This document shows, in pieces, positions 7,412-15,091 of a DNA stretch of 15,091 nucleotides. The stretch comes from Bacillota bacterium (GTDB taxonomy: Bacteria; Bacillota; Clostridia; Oscillospirales; Oscillospiraceae), in contig JAJUHD010000044.1 of assembly GCA_029268085.1 (NCBI GenBank), positions 1 through 15,091 on the forward strand, given 5' to 3'. The first letter of the stretch is position 1. Each line of letters opens with the position of its first letter. The position numbers were made by a program, and so were the translations under genes. The notes below the pieces were generated by a model, which worked only from the letters and a program-made list of their open reading frames with translations, had not been told where the DNA came from and did not search any database.

Positions 7412-8610
7412 TTTACAGCCGCCCTCTCTTCCTTGATCTGTTGTATCAGAACCGGAATAATTTCATAAAGGTCTCCGACAAGACCAATATTCGTAACCTT
7501 GAAAATCGGCGCTTTTTCGTCTTTGTTTATGGCAACGATCATTTCTGAATGCTCCATGCCGGCGACAAACTGGATCGCACCCGATACGCCGCAGGTGATA
7601 ATGAGCTTCGGGCGGACGGTCCTGCCGCTCAGTCCGACCTGACGCTTCGCGTCGAGCCACCCAGCCTCAATTATAGGGCGGGTCCCTGCAAGCTGACCGC
7701 CAAGGAGTTCCGCCAGCCCACGCAGCAGGTCGAGGTCCTCCTCTTTTTTCACGCCTCGTCCGGCTACCACCAAAACGTCGGAAGCCTCGATAAAGGTCTC
7801 GGGCTTTTTCGGTACGACATCCAGCACCTCGACGCTGCTTTTCAGCTTTTCCGGCTCGATATCACAAAGCTTTATCGTCCCGCATTTTTTATTGCTGCGT
7901 TCAGGCGCGGTCATCACCTTGTAGCGTACCGTCGCCATCTGCGGACGGTTGTTCGGAGTAAGTATCTGCGCCATGATGTTGCCGCCGAAGGCGGGGCGTA
8001 TCTGTACAAGATCGGCATTTTCGTTTATCTGAAGCACGGTGCAGTCTGCCGTCAGGCCCGTACGCATACGGGCTGCTACGCGCGGGGCAAGCTGGCGGCC
8101 GATGGTCGTTGCGCCGATCAGTATTGCCGCCGGTTTCACCTTGTTTATAAAATCTTCGAAAACGGAGGTATATGTTTCGATGCGGAAGCGCGCAAGCTCG
8201 CTGTTGTCGTAGACATGCACCTCGTCAACGCCGTAGTAGAGCAGTTCCTCGCTTTTGTCGGCGATGCCGCTCCCCATAAAAAGAGCATAGACCGGCTGGT
8301 TTATCGCTTGGGCCAGCTCACGGGCCTTTCCGATAAGCTCATAGGTAACGGGGTGGATGTCTCCGTCCACATGGTCAACATAGACGGCGATGCCCCGCCA
8401 ATTACTCTTATTGACGGCAGGCTTGGCGGTGTCATGCTCCACGAACTCGATTGCGCCCTCTGGGCCCTTTTTAACGCAGAGCTTGCACATTTTGCAGGCT
8501 GCGCTGATCTCGACTTTACCGTCGTGCTCTTCTAAAGCCCCGAACGGGCATATTTTTGCCAATGCCGCGGCATTGCCGATTTTTTCCTGATGGATTATCA
8601 GTTTTCCCAT
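7408..8610 (-). CDS. etfA: Electron transfer flavoprotein alpha subunit with N-terminal ferredoxin-like domain (LctC type)
   Basis: A 400-residue EtfA, longer than the usual 320 or so because of an N-terminal ferredoxin-like domain of about 60 residues. That domain keeps four cysteines, C21 (CPFGAL) and C39-x2-C42-x2-C45, enough for one [4Fe-4S] cluster. Three Cys of the first motif are gone, and the last Cys of the second motif is Gly (KKGPEG). The Etf part has AGRGVK (283-288), SGRTVRP (328-334), and the EtfA FAD signature ITCGVSGAIQFVAGM (338-352) with NKDEKAPIF. In LctBCD-like complexes this subunit carries the mobile electron-transfer FAD and takes up electrons from ferredoxin. GGAGG lies 7 nt before the ATG; the etfB stop is 15 nt upstream. 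Confidence 0.93.
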   Translation of the reverse strand: MGKLIIHQEKIGNAAALAKICPFGALEEHDGKVEISAACKMCKLCVKKGPEGAIEFVEHDTAKPAVNKSNWRGIAVYVDHVDGDIHPVTYELIGKARELAQAINQPVYALFMGSGIADKSEELLYYGVDEVHVYDNSELARFRIETYTSVFEDFINKVKPAAILIGATTIGRQLAPRVAARMRTGLTADCTVLQINENADLVQIRPAFGGNIMAQILTPNNRPQMATVRYKVMTAPERSNKKCGTIKLCDIEPEKLKSSVEVLDVVPKKPETFIEASDVLVVAGRGVKKEEDLDLLRGLAELLGGQLAGTRPIIEAGWLDAKRQVGLSGRTVRPKLIITCGVSGAIQFVAGMEHSEMIVAINKDEKAPIFKVTNIGLVGDLYEIIPVLIQQIKEERAAVK

Positions 8611-11600
8611 AGCCTTACCTCCGCCTCAAATAAATTTCAGAGCCTTAAGCTTATCGCGAAGACGTGCTGCAAGCGCAGGACCCGAATCTTTCCAGAGCTC
8701 CTGCTGAACGTCGTGCTCCGGAGGAAAAATACGCTGTACCTGAGTTGGAGAACCGTTCAGCCCGTAGTGAGATTCGTCCCTATCCTCCATGTCGTCCAGC
8801 GAAAGAACAGAGACCGGCACGTTTTTAGTTTGCATCTTGCGTACATAAGAAGGCAAACGAGGCTGGTATATATCCTTTTCCAATGTCAGGAGGCAGGGAA
8901 ATTTCACCTTGACAATCTCAACATCGTTCGGCATATCCATCTCAACTATGATTCCATTTTCCTCCACGCGGATTATCCTGCGCACGTTTGATACACTAGG
9001 TATTTTAAGCCACTCCGAGATTTCCGGTCCGACCTGTGCGGTGTCGCCGTCCGTCGTCTGCTTTCCGCAGAGGATAAGGTCAAAGTTTCCGGCCTTCCGT
9101 ATCCCCTGAGCCAGAGTATAGCTGGTTGCGAGTACATCTGCGCCGCCGAAGCGCCTGTCAGAAAGAAGGACGCCGCTGTCCGCGCCCATGGCGTACGCCT
9201 CTCGTATAACCTTCTCCGCCTGAGGCGGCCCCATGCTGATGACGCAGACAGAACCACCCTCCAGCTCTTTCAGCCGCAGAGCGGTCTCCAGCGCATAGAG
9301 GTCGTAGGGGTTCATCTTTGAATCGATCCCGATGCGTTTCAAAACGCCAGTTGCAGGATCGACCTCTGCTTTGCTCGAAGCCGGTACCTGCTTGATGCAG
9401 ACAATTATATTCATTCAAAAGCTCCCTTCGTAAAGAACCTGACCGGTAATCGGTGTTACCAATGCAAGCTTATTGTAACTTTTGCCTAAAATAATGTCGA
9501 GTCCAATTTCAATTCCGACAAAAATTTACGAGTTTGCACAAAAAACCATGCCGCAATAATTTTGCGGCATGGTCATGTATGTATTGTTAAATTTAGAAGA
9601 CCATGTGTGACAGACTATTTTAAAGGCTACTCCGACTGCACAGCAAAACGAACCAGCTCAAAGTGGTCACGTATTGCCTGAACTGCCATTCCTCTATGGC
9701 GTATAGTAAGTGCGGTGACAATATCCTCATGTGTGCGCAATAAATCCTCCTTACGGCCTTCATGAGCAAGAATATTTCTGCGAATAGTGAATATGAATCG
9801 CTCCAGCGTTTCGTAAAGAGCCTGCAGAAGCTGCAGTATCAGACGGTTTCTTGAAGCGGATGCGATAGTAAAATGAAATTCCTGATCCAGAAAAGCGTAA
9901 TAGGTTTCGTTGGTTGTGTTCCGCATATTCTCCATGATTTGCTTGAGACGATCCAGCTCCTCGTCAGTAATGCGCTTTGATGCAAGCACGACAGCCTGTA
10001 TTTCGATGGCCTCACGCAGCTCGAAGATCTCCATGAAATCGACTTGATCCAGCAAAATAAGCATTCGCATGGTTTCCACCATGCTCTTTTCAAAATTAGA
10101 GGAGACATAATTTCCGGAACCCTGAGTGCTTGTAATAAAACCCATCAGGCTTAGAGTGCGCAGGGCTTCCCTAACCGAGTTGCGCCCGACCTGCAGTAAC
10201 TCGGCAAGATCGCGTTCCGGAGGTAGTCTTTGCCCCTGCTTAATATTTCCTTTAATGATTTGCTCCTGAACATAACTGATGACTTTTTCGTAGGCTTTGC
10301 CGTTCATTTCTCCGCCCAGATTGCTTTCCATTCAGCTTTATCCTCCGATTATTTCTGATACAATTTATACTTCGGTAGGACAAATTTACTATGGGAAACA
10401 TAAATTTAATTTAATTATCCTTTAAGAATTAACAAATTATTGATGAATTATTTCTTGCGGCAAGCTATTCTGTACCGTAAAGAGCATACTATTTATGCAG
10501 CAATAATCCGCACAAAAAGGAGGACGCTTATGTATTTCGATCCGACCTATATCTATATCGTCATGCCTGCGGTACTCTTGGCGCTGATAGCGAGCGCAAG
10601 AGTGCAATCAACGTTTAAAAGATACAGCCGACAGTATTCGGCCTCACATATAACGGGCGCACAGGCGGCACAGCGGGTGCTTTACGCAAACGGACTTACA
10701 AACGTCCGTATCGAACGCGTCTCCGGCAGACTGACCGACCACTATGACCCAAAGGATAACGTCATCCGCCTTTCCCAGCCTGTGTATGACAGTACCTCGA
10801 CCGCGGCTATCGGAGTTGCCTGCCATGAAGCTGGACACGCCTTGCAGTATGCGCAGGACTATGCACCGATCAAGCTTCGCACGGCTATCATTCCCGCAAC
10901 TAACATCGGCTCGAAGCTAGCGATCCCGCTCATAATTCTCGGACTCATCATGAGCTATTACGCGCGGGCTTATGTCGCGGTTGCCTACGCCGGCATTGTG
11001 CTGTTTACAGTTTGCGTTGTTTTTCAGATTATCACTTTGCCCGTGGAATTTAACGCGAGCCGCCGTGCACTCCTCGCGATTGAAGGACAGGGCTTGCTTT
11101 CGAATGCCGAGCTTGAAGGCTCCCGCAAGGTGCTCAATGCCGCCGCAATGACCTATGTGGCGGCTCTGGCGGTATCGCTTGCGCAGCTTCTGCGGTTTCT
11201 GATGCTCGTAAACGGCAGGCGCGACTAGAAAAGAAAAACCGGATACAAAGACAAAAGCACTGAAAACATTCGTTTCCAGTGCTTTTTGGTTCGGAGCGCA
11301 AGACGGAGAGCTGCGCTCTGAACCGGAAAGAAATAAAGGAAGAAATGAGCTTTGATTAAATCTTGACGACGGTTGTTAGGTACTCTCCGATGGCGTCCTG
11401 AACTTCTTCGGCCGATTTATAGCGGCCGTCGATGCAGTCGACGTCAAGCAGCAGCGTCGGGATACCGTATTTTTCCTGGATAAAGTCGGACAGGATCTTC
11501 GTTGAGGCCCAAGTGTGCTTGCAGCCGATGTGCCCAAGGAAAATAGAGGTGTTGATATTGAAATTGTCCATAAGGTATGTAATTCTGTCGCAATAGTAAT

Positions 11601-14600
11601 CGACAGGTCCCGCGGCACCGTGGATCATCGGCAGGTTCATCATCTTGACAGCCATGACCTTGAGGCAGTCTTCAAAATCATCCAGATGTTCATAGATATC
11701 GGGATGATAGTGGCCCAGAACGTCCATTATGCAGATCGCGCCGAACTCGCGCTCCATATAGGAGTAAGCCTTGAGATCGATCCAGAGCATATTCTGGAGG
11801 AAGAGCATACGGTACTTCTCGCCGTTCATGCAGGCGCCCATGCCGAGGTCAACCATCATCTGGCCGACTTCCAGCTCTTTTTCAAGGAATACCGCCATTG
11901 CGGGGTCGGCGGCCATGCCGCTCATGCAGGCGTTCGTTACCAGAAGCATACCGGGAAGCGGGCAGGGAGTGTGTTTTCTCAGATCGGCAATTTTACCGAG
12001 CAGTTCGTTAGTTTTGTTCGCGACCTCCATGCTCGCACGCATCTTATCCATATCGAGCTTTTTGCCTGTAAGCTCCTCCATGAAGGTAATAAATTCCTTG
12101 GTCTGCTTAACAAGGTACTCGACTCCGCGTGCATCTCTGCGGAAGGGCAGGTCAATGTTGAATGCGGGGCAGCCCCAGATTTTCTGCATGACCGGATAAG
12201 CGATGCGCGAAGAGTCGCAGGGAACAGTCGAATAGACGAAAGCGTCGGGCTTAATTCCGTACTGATCCGCGAGCAGGACGCCCATCTCGACCTTATCGAT
12301 AGAACACATACTCTGGTTTGTTTTCGCCTCGCACATATCGACGAACTTTGAGTTCATATCTCCTTTGGGAGCGGTACTCAGCGGGAGCTGGTCCAGATAA
12401 TAGGGCTGGCAGTCAAAAGCGTAGATAATATCCACCGGCATAGGTCCGCCGAATGCAATGAGCTTTTTGCCATTCTTGTGAGCATCGCGGATCTGGCACC
12501 ACTGTGCGACCTGTAAATCATATATCCATCTGCTGTCGGGATCCTTTTGAATCGTGTGCGCGAGCTTGCCTTCGACTGACGAGGAAATATAATCAGTGGT
12601 GCTCACTTCGCCGCTGATAACCTGGTTCAATAATTCATCAACAAAAGCCATTTTTTAGCCCTCCTTTTCAACCATCTCGATGAACGCTTCAGCACGGATC
12701 TCAAGCTGGCCGATGTTTGCCAGCTTTTCTTCACGTTCAAGGTAGAGAATGGGAACTCCCGCTTCCTTTAAAGCAGGTTCAAGGAACGTGTTCTCTCCGC
12801 CCCAGCATTCGCAGTTCTGCATTTTCTGATAGAGCAGACCGTCAACCTTGTATTCGACTGCTCTCTTCACGATGAAATCATGGAGCGCGTCTCGATTGTC
12901 AATCATACGCGGGCAGACGATACGATCGAGATAATAGTTTGCGATTGAACCTAAAACATCTGTTTTGTCGACTATAAGCTCGTCGCCGAAGGCCATGCTT
13001 CCGAGGCAGAGAGTGTCCGCAACAACAAGACCGCCTTTGTTTTCAATGGCTTCGATATATTTCGGGTTATCCAGAGCGCTGCCTATGATCATCAGACGCG
13101 CGCGGTGGCCGGTAACGGGCTTTCTGTTGGGAACGTCCGCAAGAAAAGCCTTAAGAAGCTCTATGTATTCCTCAATCGGCATATTGTTCTCGGAAAGCAT
13201 TATTGTGAGGGCTTCGGCGCCGGTGATGACCGGATTCTCAGCCTTCTGAAGCTCAAGAACCTGCTTTACCAGCCTTCGGGCTTCGTTATAGGTTTCGATT
13301 GATTTGAGGAGCTTTTCGTCTGTGATTTTGTTTCCGGTAAGCTTTTCAAGCTCGCCGGCAAGAATTTTGAGCTCTTCCTTATAATAGGCCTTTGTTGTGG
13401 CGCTGTTCATGCGGGGAGCGCCGATCTCAATCAGGGTCTGCTCTTTGCCGCTCTTCTTCGTGTATGCCCTCCAGTTATCGTAGATCCTGACAGCCTGCAT
13501 GCAGCCGTCGGACGTTACAAGACCGTCGAGTTCATATACGCCGTCGATAAAATACTGAAGAATAGATTTTGCGAAGCTGCAGCTGAAGCTGGACATCCAG
13601 ACTTCCGCTTCGCTGTAGTCATTGCAGTCCGTAGCCCTGAGCCTTATCGGCAGAATGTCTGCCGAGTGAAGGATCTCCTGCGGGACGTGGCAGCAAACGA
13701 CTCCCAGAGCCTTTTTGCCCGCGCCTCTCCATGCGCTGACAAACTCTTTTGAGATCCGTGCGTCAAATAGCTTTTGGTAATCCATGTGTCTCCTCCTTGT
13801 TAGCATTTTTCTGAATATTGATTAGTTAATAGACAATACGGGCTGAGTCTGCGGAAATGGCTTTAGCGGGGGGCATAACCCGCCTATTCCATGTAAAATG
13901 CTGTAAATAATCAATAAACATTAGCCGTTCAATCAATATTTATAATATATTTTATACAATTAAATAATAAAGAAATTATTTTACAGATTTGTCCCATTGT
14001 AGTACGATAACAGAAAAGAGTCCCGCAAGGAGGAACGATAGATGAAAGAACTGACCAAAGACCATATACTGAACTCGTTTAACCGCCTCCTCCGAGAGCA
14101 TCAGTTCGAGGACATTACGGTCAAGATGATAATACAGGCGAGCGGAGTCTCTAAATCGACCTTTTACAGACATTATTTGGATAAATATGACGTAATGAAC
14201 TACAATTATAAAAAGAAGCTCGATGAATGGGTCAAGTCTCAGAACTGCAAGAGCTGGCGGGAGCTTTATCAGAGGATATTCCGTGCAACGGATAGGGACA
14301 GGAACAGGGAGAAGAACGCTTTTTCGTATGTCGGGCCTAATTCCTATTCGGCATTCCTTTACGACTACTCATACGCGATGATCGAGCAGATAACAACCAA
14401 AAGCCGCGGGAAGCCGCTGACAAGAGAAGAGCGCCTGCAGCTCTCGCTGTTCTGCTATGGCGGAATTGCGCTGGACGTTGACTGGATAAACAAAAAAATA
14501 AGCTGCACGACGGAGGAGATTGCCGAACAGGTCTATCTCGCCATGCCGGCGACGCTCCGCGACGAGTGGTGCAACTGGCCGGTCGAGAATTAGGATAATA

Positions 14601-15091
14601 ACAAAGAGTGCTGAAAACAAAAAGTTTTCGGCGCTCTTTTTCACCTTTCACAGCTATTCGGAATAGACTTGCGTGAGGTGATATATATGGCAGAAAATTG
14701 CCTTTCGGTCAAAATGATAGCGCTCCGGGATAAGCTGAAGTATAACGGAGAAACCCTCCTGACATATAAAATCGAATATCCGGAATTCTGCTCTTCCTGT
14801 TACCGGCTGTGCCTTGCCAAAGTCAATGAGTTTATTAGGCGCAAGGCGCTCGAATACAGAAAATACTGCGAAACGGAGCTGTTTTGCATGGCGGTTGAAC
14901 AATATAAAACAGACATTGAAAACAACTTTCCGATAAGGGTGTACGAGGCGCTTCTGACGTATGAGATGACATATCTTGATACATGCATAATCAGCGTATA
15001 TTTTGACAGGTATGAATACACCGGCGGAGCGCATGGCAATACAACACGGTACTCTCAGACATGGAATCTGCAAAGATGCGGATTAGCGGAG

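Overview
The window is bacterial and gene-dense, with roughly even base composition. It most likely comes from an anaerobic Clostridia-type Firmicute, perhaps a gut or other amino-acid/organic-acid fermenter. The reasons are: AGGAGG-type ribosome binding sites before almost every gene, a flavodiiron protein (FprA), a bifurcating-type EtfBA plus FAD dehydrogenase set like LctBCD of Acetobacterium, an oxygen-sensitive type of 2-hydroxyacyl-CoA dehydratase, a YugP-type zinc peptidase and an RsiV/DUF3298-like protein. No species assignment can be made from the sequence alone. There are no tRNA or rRNA genes, CRISPR arrays, transposases or phage genes.

Layout. 2-685 (+) is the C-terminal part of an FAD oxidoreductase fused to a Rieske domain. 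717-1169 (-) is a GNAT acetyltransferase with a good promoter at 1261-1288. 1170-1545 holds that promoter plus a run of four hairpins that could be a structured leader for the next gene. 1546-1971 (+) is a four-helix membrane protein whose ten cysteines are all predicted on the cytoplasmic face. 2038-2817 (-) is a short-chain dehydrogenase with its own promoter. 3050-9414 (-) is a probable operon, read etfB - etfA - glcD/lctD-like - D-aminoacylase-like amidohydrolase - fprA, closed by a terminator at 2994-3029. 9627-10331 (-) is its likely regulator, a GntR/FadR-type protein with its own terminator. 10530-11228 (+) is a membrane zinc peptidase (YugP). 11356-13785 (-) is a two-gene operon for the two subunits of a 2-hydroxyacyl-CoA dehydratase. 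14042-14593 (+) is a divergent TetR regulator. 14687 to the window end (+) is a cysteine-rich DUF3298-like gene that runs off the window and has no stop inside it.

How the genes may work together. EtfB, EtfA (with an N-terminal one-cluster ferredoxin domain) and the FAD dehydrogenase match the electron-confurcating lactate dehydrogenase complex, which oxidises a 2-hydroxy acid with NAD+ at the expense of reduced ferredoxin. The sequence does not fix the substrate. The deacylase in the same transcript and the nearby 2-hydroxyacyl-CoA dehydratase make a path from (N-acyl) D-amino acids or 2-hydroxy acids to enoyl-CoA an attractive but unproven reading. FprA would protect these oxygen-sensitive enzymes by reducing O2 or NO. 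A GGT-N3-ACC element just downstream of the predicted etfB start site, with a related copy in the gntR promoter, suggests control and autoregulation by the GntR protein.
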